The notes: generated from the sequence alone by a model not told the origin. Numbered from the stretch's first letter, positions 21,275-30,364 are shown. The stretch is DNA of 64,000 nucleotides from Pseudomonas sp. MYb118 (GCF_040947875.1 NZ_JBFRXN010000002.1:1302001-1366000), one strand, 5' to 3'. Program-made: numbers and translations.

Positions 21275-22681
21275 ATGGGCCTGAACAATCAGTGGATGCA
21301 ACGCGATCTTGCCGTGTTGTGGCATCCCTGCACCCAGATGAAAGACCACGAACAGCTGCCGCTGATCCCGATCAAGCGCGGTGAAGGCGTCTGGCTGGAG
21401 GACTTCGAAGGCAAACGCTACCTCGATGCGGTCAGCTCCTGGTGGGTCAATGTGTTCGGCCACGCCAACCCGCGCATCAACCAGCGCATCAAGGATCAGG
21501 TCGATCAGCTGGAGCACGTGATCCTCGCCGGCTTCAGCCACCAGCCCGTGATCGAGTTGTCCGAGCGCCTGGTGAAGATGACGCCGGATGGCCTGAACCG
21601 GGTGTTCTACGCCGATAACGGTTCGTCCTGCATCGAAGTGGCGCTGAAAATGAGCTTTCACTACTGGCTCAATCGTGGCCAGCCGAACAAGAAGCGCTTC
21701 GTCACCCTGACCAACAGCTACCACGGCGAGACCATGGCGGCGATGGCGGTGGGCGACGTGCCGCTGTTCACCGAAACCTACAAAGCCTTGCTGATGGACA
21801 CCCTCAAGGTGCCGAGCCCGGATTGCTACCTGCGCCCGGAAGGCATGAGTTGGGAAGAACATTCGCGCAACATGTTCGCCGCCATGGAACAGACCCTGGC
21901 CGAACACCACGCCAGCGTTGCCGCGGTGATCGTCGAGCCGTTGATCCAGGGCGCGGGCGGCATGCGCATGTATCACCCGGTGTACCTCAAGCTGCTGCGC
22001 GAGGCCTGCGACCGTTACGGCGTGCACTTGATCCACGACGAAATCGCCGTCGGCTTCGGCCGTACCGGCACCATGTTCGCCTGCGAGCAGGCCGGCATCC
22101 GCCCGGACTTCCTCTGCCTGTCCAAGGCCCTGACCGGCGGCTACCTGCCACTGGCGGCGTGCCTGACCACCGATGAGGTGTACAGCGCGTTCTACGACGA
22201 CTACCCGACCCTGCGCGCCTTCCTGCATTCGCACAGCTACACCGGCAACCCGCTGGCCTGTGCGGCGGCACTGGCGACCCTGGATATTTTCGAACAGGAC
22301 AACGTCATCGAGAACAACAAGGCCCTGGCCACGCGCATGGCCTCGTCCACCGCGCACCTGGCCGATCACGCCAACGTCTCGGAGATCCGCCAGACCGGCA
22401 TGGTCCTGGCGATCGAGATGGTCAAGGACAAGGCCAGCCGCGAAGCCTATCCGTGGCAGGAACGCCGCGGCATGAAGGTGTTCCAGCATGCACTGGAGCG
22501 CGGCGCGTTGCTGCGCCCGCTGGGCAGCGTGGTGTATTTCCTGCCGCCTTACGTGATCACTCCGGAGCAGATCGACTTCCTGGCGGAAGTGGCCAGCGAA
22601 GGGATCGACATCGCGACCCGCGACAGCGTCAGCGTGGCGGTGCCGAAGGATTTTCACCCGGGGTTCCGCGATCCGGGCTGA
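21275..22681 (+). CDS. bioA: Adenosylmethionine-8-amino-7-oxononanoate aminotransferase
   Basis: BioA converts KAPA to DAPA in biotin synthesis, using SAM as amino donor. The 468-residue class III aminotransferase shows LWHPCTQMKDHE near the start (the BioA-type opening), YADNGSSCIEVALKM, HDEIAVGFGRTG with the PLP-contacting Asp, and SKALTGGYLPLAA with the PLP Lys284. No other bio gene is adjacent. It is divergent from the amine oxidase and followed by rsmE, an order I also recall from P. aeruginosa. Confidence 0.95.
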   Translation: MGLNNQWMQRDLAVLWHPCTQMKDHEQLPLIPIKRGEGVWLEDFEGKRYLDAVSSWWVNVFGHANPRINQRIKDQVDQLEHVILAGFSHQPVIELSERLVKMTPDGLNRVFYADNGSSCIEVALKMSFHYWLNRGQPNKKRFVTLTNSYHGETMAAMAVGDVPLFTETYKALLMDTLKVPSPDCYLRPEGMSWEEHSRNMFAAMEQTLAEHHASVAAVIVEPLIQGAGGMRMYHPVYLKLLREACDRYGVHLIHDEIAVGFGRTGTMFACEQAGIRPDFLCLSKALTGGYLPLAACLTTDEVYSAFYDDYPTLRAFLHSHSYTGNPLACAAALATLDIFEQDNVIENNKALATRMASSTAHLADHANVSEIRQTGMVLAIEMVKDKASREAYPWQERRGMKVFQHALERGALLRPLGSVVYFLPPYVITPEQIDFLAEVASEGIDIATRDSVSVAVPKDFHPGFRDPG

Positions 22682-22683
22682 CC

Positions 22684-22776
22684 GCATCGCGAGCAGGTCG
22701 AATCGTCGCACCGTCGCTCCCACAGGGGACTTCAGTGAACACCGAAAAACCTGTGGGAGCGAGCCTGCTCGCGATG
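22684..22776. repeat. REP doublet with a 16-base replacement in the left arm
   Basis: The right arm is the usual GTGGGAGCGAGCCTGCTCGCGATG. In the left arm the single C of GCAGG-C-TCGCTCC is replaced by TCGAATCGTCGCACCG. Exactly the same altered arm occurs at 61884-61991. Confidence 0.9.
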
Positions 22777-22822
22777 GCCGCACCACCGACCCACCTGATT
22801 CACACCTTTGCAGAGACAAGAA

Positions 22823-23542
22823 ATGAGACTGTCCCGCTTCTTTATCGACGCCCCCCTGAGCATCGGCGAGCACGAGTTGCCCGAGGCCCAGGCCCACTAC
22901 ATCAGCCGCGTGTTGCGCATGGCCGAGGGCGATGCGTTGCAGTTGTTCGACGGTTCGGGCCAGGAGTTTCGCGCGACGCTGCGAGAAGTGGGCAAGAAAC
23001 GGGTGGTGGTCGCGATCGAGGAAAGCTTCGCCGGCCAGATCGAGTCGCCGTTGCAGATTCATCTCGGCCAGGGCTTGTCCCGTGGCGAGCGGATGGACTG
23101 GGCGATCCAGAAGGCCACCGAGCTGGGCGTCAACGAAATCACTCCGATCTTCAGTGAACGCTGCGAAGTGCGCCTCAAGGACGAACGCGCCGACAAACGC
23201 CTGCTGCACTGGCGCCAGGTGGCGATCAGCGCCTGCGAACAGTGCGGCCGCTCGCGGGTGCCGGTGATTCATCCGCCGGTGTTGCTGGCCGATTGGCTCA
23301 AGCAAACCCAGGCGGATTTGAAGCTGGTACTGCATCCGGTGGCCGAGCCTTTGACCAGCCATGCCAAGCCTTCGAGCCTGGCGTTTTTGATCGGGCCTGA
23401 GGGTGGATTGTCCGAGGCCGAGGTCGAGCAGGCCAAGGGCGCCGGTTTTCATGCGGCGCGCCTGGGGCCGCGGGTGCTGCGCACAGAGACCGCGCCGGTG
23501 GTGGCGTTGTCGGTGGCCCAGCAGCTTTGGGGTGATTTCTAG
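22823..23542 (+). CDS. rsmE: 16S rRNA m3U1498 methyltransferase
   Basis: RsmE methylates N3 of U1498 in 16S rRNA with SAM. The 239-residue product has the N-terminal PUA-like part (MRLSRFFIDAPL, HYISRVLRMAEGDALQLFDG) and the SPOUT knot: QKATELGVNEITPIFSERC, SACEQCGRSRVPVI and AFLIGPEGGLSEAEVE, then LGPRVLRTETAPVVAL. The ATG at 22823 opens with the standard family N-terminus; a TTG 15 bases upstream is less likely. Confidence 0.95.
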   Translation: MRLSRFFIDAPLSIGEHELPEAQAHYISRVLRMAEGDALQLFDGSGQEFRATLREVGKKRVVVAIEESFAGQIESPLQIHLGQGLSRGERMDWAIQKATELGVNEITPIFSERCEVRLKDERADKRLLHWRQVAISACEQCGRSRVPVIHPPVLLADWLKQTQADLKLVLHPVAEPLTSHAKPSSLAFLIGPEGGLSEAEVEQAKGAGFHAARLGPRVLRTETAPVVALSVAQQLWGDF

Positions 23543-23547
23543 GGCCC

Positions 23548-23610
23548 CATCGCGGGCAAGCCCGCTCCTACAAAAACAAAACCCCTGTAGGAGCGGGCTT
23601 GCCCGCGATG
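23548..23610. repeat. REP doublet, short form, GCGGGC subtype
   Basis: CATCGCGGGCAAGCCCGCTC faces GAGCGGGCTTGCCCGCGATG with a short A/C-rich spacer. It lies between the convergent rsmE and binding-protein genes. Confidence 0.93.
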
Positions 23611-23632
23611 GCCGCAACTCGGTCTAACGGAT

Positions 23633-24535
23633 TTATTGCACCGGATCACTCACCGGCTTCGCAATGATCGCCTTCAACTCACTGGTCATCGGAAACTCCA
23701 GGTTCAACCCCTTCGGCGGGATCGGCTGTTCGAACCAGCGCTGATAAATGCCGTTGATCTCACCCGAGCTGTACAAGTCACCGAGCACGCCGTTGACCAG
23801 CGCAAGGAATTGCGGGTCGTCCTTGCGCACCATGCAGCTGTAGATTTCCCGCGATTGCTCCTGCCCTACCACCACCCACTTGTGCGGGTCGTGGGCCTTG
23901 GCGCGTTCACCGTAGAGCAGCGCATCGTCCATGTAGAACGCCGCCGCGCGCCCCGATTGCAGCATCTGGAACGCTTCGCCGTGGTCCTTGGCGCTGATCA
24001 CGAACATGTTGACCTTGTTGTCGACGTTGTAGCTTTTGAGGAAGCGTTCGTTGGTGGTGCCGGCAGTGGTCACCACGTTCTTGCCCCGCAGGTCGTCGAA
24101 GCCCTTGATGCCGCTGTCCTTGGCGGTCAGCAACTGGCCTTTGACGTAGATGAAGCCGTAGGAGAACGCCACCTGCTTCTGCCGCTCGGCGGTGACACCG
24201 GTGGAGCCGCATTCCAGGTCCACGGTGCCGTTCTGCACCAGCGGGATACGGGTTTGCGAGGTCACCAGGTTGTATTTCACCTTGAGGTCCGGCAACGCCA
24301 GTTGCTGCTGGATGCGCTCGACGATCTTGCTCGCCAGGTCCACCGAATAGCCCATCGGCTTGCCGGTGTGGTCACCCACGTAAGAGAACGGCACCGACGC
24401 ATCGCGATAGCCCAGGGTGATGCTTTGGGTGCTGGCAATCTTGCCCAGGGTGCCGGTCAGCGGCGCTTCGTTGGCCTGGACCTGACTGCCGAGCAACAGC
24501 CCGAGGGTGCAGCCGAGCAACGTGATTTTTTGCAT
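23633..24535 (-). CDS. Amino-acid ABC transporter binding protein (GltI-like)
   Basis: The 300-residue product has a signal peptide (LLGCTLGLLLGSQVQA) and the SBP family 3 fold: ITLGYRDASVPFSYVG, MGYSVDLASKIVERI, QNGTVDLECGSTGVTAERQKQVAFS and the C-terminal INGIYQRWFEQPIPPKG. ECGSTGVTAER and the ending are those of glutamate/aspartate binding proteins. No permease genes accompany it. It is the third gene of a probable operon with a D-amino-acid dehydrogenase and RidA, suggesting that it captures the substrate of that pathway. Confidence 0.87.
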   Translation of the reverse strand: MQKITLLGCTLGLLLGSQVQANEAPLTGTLGKIASTQSITLGYRDASVPFSYVGDHTGKPMGYSVDLASKIVERIQQQLALPDLKVKYNLVTSQTRIPLVQNGTVDLECGSTGVTAERQKQVAFSYGFIYVKGQLLTAKDSGIKGFDDLRGKNVVTTAGTTNERFLKSYNVDNKVNMFVISAKDHGEAFQMLQSGRAAAFYMDDALLYGERAKAHDPHKWVVVGQEQSREIYSCMVRKDDPQFLALVNGVLGDLYSSGEINGIYQRWFEQPIPPKGLNLEFPMTSELKAIIAKPVSDPVQ

Positions 24536-24566
24536 TGTTATTCTCCGTTGTGGGTGTTGGGGTGTT

Positions 24567-24917
24567 TCAGCGGCGCGCGGCGATGACAGTGATTTCAACC
24601 AACACCTGCGGCCGCGCCAGCTCGGCCTGTACGGTGGTGCGGGTCGGGGCCTGCCCCGGCGACAGCCAGGCCGACCACACTTCGTTCATCGCGGCAAAAT
24701 CCTCGCCGATGTTTTTCAGGTAAATGGTCGCGCTGAGCAGATGATCCTTGTCGCTGCCGGCTTCGGCCAGCAGCGCGTCGATTTTCGCCAGGACTTCACG
24801 AGTCTGGTCGCCGGCATCCACGGCATCACCCGGCACCTGGCCGGAAAGAAACACCAGGTCGCCGAAGGTCACGGCGCCGGACAGGCGCGGGTTGCTGTGC
24901 AGGCGTTGCAGGGTCAT
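24567..24917 (-). CDS. RidA family enamine/imine deaminase
   Basis: The product is 116 residues. The RidA fold is shown by FGDLVFLSGQVPGDA near the start, EVLAKIDALLAEAGSDKDHLLSATIYLKN in the middle, and PGQAPTRTTVQAELARPQVLVEI, where the Arg of RTTVQ binds the substrate carboxylate. RidA proteins hydrolyse reactive imines released by PLP or FAD enzymes. Its place directly after the FAD dehydrogenase gene fits this: the dehydrogenase would make the imine. The start at 24917 excludes an upstream extension overlapping the preceding gene. Confidence 0.9.
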   Translation of the reverse strand: MTLQRLHSNPRLSGAVTFGDLVFLSGQVPGDAVDAGDQTREVLAKIDALLAEAGSDKDHLLSATIYLKNIGEDFAAMNEVWSAWLSPGQAPTRTTVQAELARPQVLVEITVIAARR

Positions 24918-24942
24918 GTTGCAGTCCTCTTGACTCAGTGGG

Positions 24943-26184
24943 TCACGCGGCACGGGGGGTAAAACCGTGCAGGTCGATGGAAGGTTCGCGCTGGCCGATC
25001 AGCTCGCTGAGCAGTCGCCCGCTGCCACAGGCCAGGGTGAAGCCCAGGGCGCCATGGCCGATGTTGAGCCACAGGTTGCGATACGCCGTGGCCCCCAGCA
25101 GCGGCACGCCGCTGGGTGTGGCCGGACGCATGCCGGCCCATTCCACGGCACGGCCGTAGTCGCCGGCGTTGGCAAAGGTGTCGCGGGCCTGGCGCTTGAT
25201 CAGGTCCAGGCGCTTGGGGTCGATGGAGGCGTCGAAACCGACGATGTCGACCATCGCTGCCACCCGCAACTGCTCGCCGATGCGGGCATAGACGATCTTG
25301 CGGTCATAGTCGGTGATGCTCACGTCCGGCGCCCGGTGACCAGCGCCAATCGGCACGGTCAGGCTGTAGCCCTTGAGCGGGTACAGCGGCAATTGCAGGC
25401 CGGGCAGTTGCAGCAACGGGCTGCGATGGCCGGCGGCGATCACCAGTTGATCGACCGGCAACACCTGCTCGCCCAACTCGATGGCGTTGACGCTGCCATT
25501 GGCGTGGCGAATAGCGGTGACCGCCTGGCCCAACCGCCACTCGCAACGCCCGGAGGCGGTCAGTTTCTCGGCCAGCCGCTGGCAAAAGGCGTGACAGTCA
25601 CCAACCTCTTCGTCCGGGGTGTAGATCGCCCCCACGAACGGACCGTCAGCCAGCGCCGGTTCCAGTTGCGCACACTCACTCGCCGACAGCACCTGCTGTT
25701 GTTGCGGGTCGGCCAGGCCCTTGCGCGCACGGTCGAAACTGCCGGGGTTACGGAACGTCACCAGCTTGCCGTTGCGCCGCCAGTCGAAACTGGCCAGCCC
25801 ATCGTCCTCGCGCCAGCCCTGCAGGGTGCTTTGGCTGAACAGCGCCAGGCGCAGCAGGTGCGCGGCGTTTTCGCGGTTCACCGAGCTGCGGCAGGCGCCA
25901 AGGAAGGCGGCCATCCAGCGCCACTGCACCGGGTCGAAACGCGGGCGCAGCTTCAACGGCGAGTCGCCGCGCAGCATCCAGCCAATCGCCTGCAACGGCA
26001 CGCCGGCATCGGCCAGCGGCGCGACGTAGCGATAGGAGAGCTGGCCACCGTTGGCGAAACTGGTCTGGCTGCCCAGGGTGTCGCGAGCTTCGACCACCGT
26101 CACGTCGAAACCGTCGCGCACCAGCGCATAAGCCGTTGCCAGGCCAATCACGCCGCCGCCGATGATGCACACACGCTGAGCCAT
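24943..26184 (-). CDS. FAD-dependent D-amino-acid dehydrogenase (DadA-like)
   Basis: The 413-residue protein oxidises an amino acid, probably of D form, to an imino acid. The FAD motif VCIIGGGVIGLATAYAL is at the N-terminus, then VVEARDTLGSQTSFANGGQLSYRYVAP, a block characteristic of DadA; LWLNIGHGALGFTLACGSGRLLSEL near the end closes the FAD site. The catabolic dadA is usually coupled to an alanine racemase gene, which is absent here, so this is more likely a paralogue. The first gene of a dehydrogenase-ridA-SBP set, divergent from a LysR gene. Confidence 0.88.
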   Translation of the reverse strand: MAQRVCIIGGGVIGLATAYALVRDGFDVTVVEARDTLGSQTSFANGGQLSYRYVAPLADAGVPLQAIGWMLRGDSPLKLRPRFDPVQWRWMAAFLGACRSSVNRENAAHLLRLALFSQSTLQGWREDDGLASFDWRRNGKLVTFRNPGSFDRARKGLADPQQQQVLSASECAQLEPALADGPFVGAIYTPDEEVGDCHAFCQRLAEKLTASGRCEWRLGQAVTAIRHANGSVNAIELGEQVLPVDQLVIAAGHRSPLLQLPGLQLPLYPLKGYSLTVPIGAGHRAPDVSITDYDRKIVYARIGEQLRVAAMVDIVGFDASIDPKRLDLIKRQARDTFANAGDYGRAVEWAGMRPATPSGVPLLGATAYRNLWLNIGHGALGFTLACGSGRLLSELIGQREPSIDLHGFTPRAA

Positions 26185-26293
26185 GTCTGTCCTTGAAAAC
26201 GTTGTGAAGACACGGCCGAGGTTAGAGCCAGGTGACAGGCGGCGAACAATGAATAAAGATGCCCATCCCATAAACAAAGGTTATGGACTCGCC

Positions 26294-27205
26294 ATGCGCC
26301 TTCGTCACATCGAGATTTTCCAGGCCATCCGCCAGACCGGTTCGATCAGCGCCGCCGCGCAACTGCTGCACGTCTCGCAGCCGGCGGTGACCAAAGTGTT
26401 GCAGCATGCCGAGCAGCAACTGGGTTTCGCGCTGTTCCTGCGGGTGCGCGGCAAGTTGCAGGCCACGCCCGAGGCGCTGGAACTGGAACGCGAGGTCGAC
26501 AAGGTCAGCGAAAGCCTGCAAGGCGTGCGGCGCCTGGCGCAGAGCCTGCGGCGTGAGCCCGGCCACAGCCTGCGGGTCGGCGCCACTCCGGCCCTGGCCC
26601 TGTCATTGCTGCCGCCGGCCATCCATGAATGGACCGGGCGTTACCCGGACATCGCCTGCGAGCTGTCCAGCGCCCACAGCCGCGAGCTGACGCAGAACCT
26701 GTTGATGCGCGAAGTGGACGTCGCCCTGACCTTGCAGCGCCCGGACCACCCCGGCCTGAAGGCCCAGGCCCTGGCGAGCGGCGTGCTGGTGGCGCTGGCG
26801 CCCAAGGGGCATTGGCCGGATGACGAGGTGGGCCAGCCGCTGCCACTGGCGGCGTTGGCCGATGCACCGTTGATTGGCCTGTCCAGCGCCGACCCGCTGG
26901 CCGCACGGCTGGACACTTACCTCGAAGCGGTCGAGCCGCCACCGCGGGTGCGCATCGCCGTGCAGACCTACTCCCTGGCCCGGGCGATGGTGGAATCCGG
27001 CGCCGGGCTGGCGGTAATCGACCCCTTCACCGCCCTCGGCGCCTCCCCCGCCACCACGGCCATCCGCCCGCTGGCGCCGCCATTGCCGATCACCCTGTAC
27101 GCCGTGACCCGCACCACGGAGCCGTTGCCGCATACGTGGAACGATCTGTTGCAGATCTTCGGGCGCCGGGCGCAGGAGCAGTTGGATCGGTTGGTTCATG
27201 CCTGA
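26294..27205 (+). CDS. LysR-family regulator of the adjacent amino-acid cluster
   Basis: The product is 303 residues. The N-terminal helix-turn-helix is MRLRHIEIFQAIRQTGSISAAAQLLHVSQPAVTKVLQHAEQQLG and the effector domain follows from about residue 90 (LRVGATPALALSLLPPAI). The ATG at 26294 gives the standard LysR opening; an ATG at 26249 would add 15 residues. It is divergent from the dehydrogenase gene with 109 bases between starts, the usual arrangement for a LysR activator and its target, so it probably controls that cluster in response to an amino acid. Confidence 0.9.
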   Translation: MRLRHIEIFQAIRQTGSISAAAQLLHVSQPAVTKVLQHAEQQLGFALFLRVRGKLQATPEALELEREVDKVSESLQGVRRLAQSLRREPGHSLRVGATPALALSLLPPAIHEWTGRYPDIACELSSAHSRELTQNLLMREVDVALTLQRPDHPGLKAQALASGVLVALAPKGHWPDDEVGQPLPLAALADAPLIGLSSADPLAARLDTYLEAVEPPPRVRIAVQTYSLARAMVESGAGLAVIDPFTALGASPATTAIRPLAPPLPITLYAVTRTTEPLPHTWNDLLQIFGRRAQEQLDRLVHA

Positions 27206-27226
27206 TTCCCCAGGGAACCGGGCCCT

Positions 27227-27317
27227 TGTGGGAGCGAGCCTGCTCGCGATTGCGGTATGTCAGTCACCATCAATATTGGATGAAATGACGCGATCGCGAG
27301 CAGGCTCGCTCCCACAG
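27227..27317. repeat. REP doublet (REPIN), long form
   Basis: TGTGGGAGCGAGCCTGCTCG faces its complement. The spacer has GCGGTATGTCAGTC and GATGAAATGACGCGAT, related to the spacers at 17681 and 61884. A run of nine G follows just after the right arm. Confidence 0.93.
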
Positions 27318-27348
27318 TAGGGGGGGGGCTACAGGTTCGGGGCAGTAT

Positions 27349-27965
27349 TCACAGGACATACACCAATATCGCCACAAAATGCAGCAAACTCCCGGCGATC
27401 ACGAACAGGTGCCAGATGCCGTGGGCATGCCGCACCCGGTCACTCAAGGCAAAGAAGATGATCCCCACGGTGTACAGAATCCCCCCGCCGCCAGCCAGGC
27501 GAACCCCGCCGTGCCCAGCGCCGTGAGCAGTGGATTGACTGCGATCAGCACGATCCAGCCCATCACTGCGTAGATCACGATCGACAAAATCCGCGCATCC
27601 GAGCGCGGTTTGATTTCCTGCAGGATGCCGATCAGCGCCAGCCCCCAGACGATCCCGAACAACGTCCAGCCCCACGGCCCGCGCAGGGTCACCAGGCAAA
27701 ACGGCGTGTAGCTGCCGGCAATCAGCAGGTAGATCGAAAAGTGATCGACCTTCTGCATGATCGCTTTCTTGCGTCCCCGCACGCTGTGGTACACGGTCGA
27801 GGCACTGTAGAGCGCCATCAAGGTAAAACCGTAGATCGCCACGCTGACGATCTTCCACGGGCTGCCGTCCATCCCGGCAATCACCAGTAGCCATACCGCG
27901 CCCACCGTCGCGGCCACCGCCCCGACCAGGTGCGTCCAGGCGTTCAATTTTTCCCCGTGATACAT
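27349..27965 (-). pseudogene. Hemolysin III (TrhA/YqfA-like) membrane protein, frameshifted
   Basis: The first frame (27965 down to 27444) encodes a typical hemolysin III start: [46 protein letters not shown], then LAAGG, after which it runs out of frame and ends. The conserved remainder, [35 protein letters not shown], is intact in the next frame and ends at 27349. The shift falls at a run of six C (six G on the coding strand) at 27481-27486; one extra G would restore a 205-residue protein of normal length with all seven helices and the conserved His residues. Either a recent mutation, slippage variation or a sequencing error. Confidence 0.85.
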
Positions 27966-28097
27966 GGGTGTCTCACCTCCAAAACCAGAACAACGTTACG
28001 CAAGGCTCAGGCCTTGAGCGTAAAAGCGCAATGTTTCCAAACGACAGCGATCGCCATAATTGGGCACAATCAGCGCATTCCAATAAGAGCGCGGCCC

Positions 28098-29012
28098 ATG
28101 CAGATCGACGAAGAGTTGACCCTGAAAAAACTCGAGGTGTTCCTGGCCTTCATGCGCACCGGCAACCTGGCCCGGGCCGCGGCCGAGTTGCAGACCAGCA
28201 ACGTCAGTGTGCACCGCGCCATCCACTCACTGGAAAGCGCCCTGCGCTGCCCGCTGTTCAAGCACGAGGGGCGCAACCTGACGCCACTGGAAAGCGCCTA
28301 CGTGCTGGAGGAACGGGCGCAGAAGCTGATCCAGGACGTGATCGAAAGCGTGCGCCTGACCCGCGAGGCCGCCGGTTTCTCCGCCGAGCGCTTCAAGCTC
28401 GGATCGTTGTACTCGCTGACGGTCAAGACCGTGCCGCAACTGATCATGGGCCTGAAGATCCGCCGCAGCGAACTCAACATCGACCTGATCCTGGGCTCCA
28501 ATTTCGACCTGTTGTACAAGCTCAAGAACATGGAAGTCGATGCGATCCTGGTGTCGCTGGACGACAGCGTCAACGACCCGGACTGCGAGCATATTCCGCT
28601 GTTCTCCGACGACATCTTCCTGGCGACGCCGGCGGACTCGCGGTTTGCCCAGCGCAGCGAAGTGGACCTGGCCGAAGTGCGCGACGAAACCTTCATCACC
28701 CTGACCCAGGGCTTCGCCACGCATCAGGACGGCAACCGCGTGTTCAGCCAGGCCGGGTTCGAGCCGAAGGTGGCGATGCAGGTCAATGACATCTTCACGT
28801 TGCTGAGCATGGTCAGCTCGGGGGTCGGTTATGCCCTGCTGCCGGGGCGGATCGCGGCGGTGTACGAGAACCGGGTGAAGCTGATCCCGTTGCAGGAGAA
28901 GTACCGGTTGCAGCAGCACATCGGGGTGGTGTTTCTCAAGGCCAAGGAGCGTGATCCGAACTTGCTGGCGTTGCTGGCGGAGTGTCGGATGTATGCCAAT
29001 CGGCAGGTCTGA
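28098..29012 (+). CDS. mdcR: LysR-family regulator of the malonate operon
   Basis: The product is 304 residues with the LysR helix-turn-helix at the N-terminus (LTLKKLEVFLAFMRTGNLARAAAELQTSNVSVHRAIHSLE) and an effector domain from residue 90. LTVKTVPQLIMGLKIRRSELNIDL and SGVGYALLPGRIAAVYE are characteristic of MdcR. It lies at the far end of the mdc-mad operon and is transcribed towards it, as in other pseudomonads. It is expected to activate the operon in the presence of malonate. The ATG at 28098 is chosen; the frame extends further upstream without family similarity. Confidence 0.9.
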   Translation: MQIDEELTLKKLEVFLAFMRTGNLARAAAELQTSNVSVHRAIHSLESALRCPLFKHEGRNLTPLESAYVLEERAQKLIQDVIESVRLTREAAGFSAERFKLGSLYSLTVKTVPQLIMGLKIRRSELNIDLILGSNFDLLYKLKNMEVDAILVSLDDSVNDPDCEHIPLFSDDIFLATPADSRFAQRSEVDLAEVRDETFITLTQGFATHQDGNRVFSQAGFEPKVAMQVNDIFTLLSMVSSGVGYALLPGRIAAVYENRVKLIPLQEKYRLQQHIGVVFLKAKERDPNLLALLAECRMYANRQV

Positions 29013-29026
29013 AACCGAGTCGCCAG

Positions 29027-29103
29027 CATCGCGGGCAAGCCCGCTCCTACAATGGATCTTCAGTGTGAATGAGATCCCTGTAGGAGCGGGCTTGCCCGCG
29101 ATG
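29027..29103. repeat. REP doublet, short form, GCGGGC subtype
   Basis: CATCGCGGGCAAGCCCGCTC faces GAGCGGGCTTGCCCGCGATG over a 35-base spacer. It lies between the convergent mdcR and madM genes. Confidence 0.93.
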
Positions 29104-29116
29104 GCGATCTAACGGA

Positions 29117-29881
29117 TTAACCCACAATCCCGCGAACAATGAAGTACAACACCGAAGGCCCCATCAGGCAGCCAAGCCCGGTGTGGAACGTCGCCGTCAG
29201 CGCGCCATAAGGCACCAGGCGCCGGTCGGTCGCCGCCAGCCCCGCGGTCACGCCGCTGACGGTGCCAGCCAGGCCGCCGAACACCATGGCCGAACGCGGG
29301 TTATCGAGGCCCATCCAGCGCGCCGCCACCGGCGTGCCGACCATCACCAGGATCGCCTTGATCAAGCCGGTGGCAATCGACAGCGCCATGACATCGGAAC
29401 TCGCCCCAATCGCCGCGCCGGTCACCGGGCCGACGATGTAGGTCACCGCACCGGCGCCGATGGTGGTCATGCTCACCGCATCGCGATAACCGAACGCCCA
29501 GGCCATGCACGCCCCGACAATGAACGGCAGCACCGTGCCCAACAGCAACGCGATCACGCCAATCAACCCGGCCTTCTTCGCTTCGGTAGCCTGCACCTCG
29601 AACGCCGTGGCGACGATGGCGAAGTCACGCAGCATCGCGCCGCCCATCAGGCCGATGCCGGAAAACAGCGTCAGGTCCGCCAGGCCTTTTTGCCCGCCGG
29701 TCATCGTGCCGCCGACCCAGGCCAGAACCAGCCCGATGACAATGGCAATCGCCGAGCCGTGGATGCGCCCGAACGTCAGGCGTTTGGACAGGATTACCGA
29801 CACCCACATGATCACGCCGACGAAGGCGAACGCGGTGATCAGACCGTTGTGCTCCAGGCCTTTCTCGATGAGATCCCACAT
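29117..29881 (-). CDS. madM: Malonate transporter subunit MadM
   Basis: The 254-residue protein is mostly hydrophobic with seven or more membrane segments (for example LITAFAFVGVIMWVSVILSK, FSGIGLMGGAMLRDFAIVATAFE, GAGAVTYIVGPVTGAAIGAS). With MadL it forms the two-part sodium/malonate importer. It starts one base after the madL stop codon, so translation is coupled. It is the last gene of the mdc operon. Confidence 0.93.
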   Translation of the reverse strand: MWDLIEKGLEHNGLITAFAFVGVIMWVSVILSKRLTFGRIHGSAIAIVIGLVLAWVGGTMTGGQKGLADLTLFSGIGLMGGAMLRDFAIVATAFEVQATEAKKAGLIGVIALLLGTVLPFIVGACMAWAFGYRDAVSMTTIGAGAVTYIVGPVTGAAIGASSDVMALSIATGLIKAILVMVGTPVAARWMGLDNPRSAMVFGGLAGTVSGVTAGLAATDRRLVPYGALTATFHTGLGCLMGPSVLYFIVRGIVG

Positions 29882-29882
29882 A

Positions 29883-30299
29883 TCAGCGACCTCCTACCGG
29901 GGTGCCGACCGGGGAGATTTCCTCCGGCTCATCCGGCAACGGTTCGCCCTTGTGGGTCCGGCTGATCAGGGCGATGGTGCAACCGCAGACCACCACCGAA
30001 CCGATCGCCGCCAGCACCGCCACCGGGCCGCCGTGCAAGGCCGTGACGACGTTCTGTTGCGCCGCCATCGCCACCACCACCGGAATGTACATGGCGCCCC
30101 AGAAGCCGACGCCCATCTCGCAATCCTTGGTCATGCCGCCGCGCTTGTGCATCCACAACCGCGCGCAGATCAGCAGGATCATCGCGATCCCGACCCCGCC
30201 CACGTTTGACTTCACACCCAGCAACACGCCCAGCATGTCGCCCATGATCACTCCCGCCAGCGTACAGATCGCCAACAGCGCTACACCGTAAATAATCAT
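29883..30299 (-). CDS. madL: Malonate transporter subunit MadL
   Basis: The 138-residue protein starts MIIYGVALLAICTLAGVIMGDMLG and has four membrane segments, with the conserved ICARLWMHKRGGMTKDCEMGVGFWGAMYIPVVVAMAAQQNV in the middle. It pairs with MadM, which follows after one base. The start at 30299 is preferred over an upstream ATG five codons earlier because it opens directly into the first helix. It lies 65 bases after mdcH. Confidence 0.92.
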   Translation of the reverse strand: MIIYGVALLAICTLAGVIMGDMLGVLLGVKSNVGGVGIAMILLICARLWMHKRGGMTKDCEMGVGFWGAMYIPVVVAMAAQQNVVTALHGGPVAVLAAIGSVVVCGCTIALISRTHKGEPLPDEPEEISPVGTPVGGR

Positions 30300-30364
30300 T
30301 GTCGTTGTCCTCAAAATGCATCGTCGAATGTTGTTTTTGTTGTTCGAAGGCCTGAGTCGGGTGT

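Noticed and set aside
21248..23617. Minus-strand frame of nearly 800 codons across bioA and rsmE
   Set aside because: It spans two well-supported genes and a REP doublet on the opposite strand; it is a codon-bias artefact.
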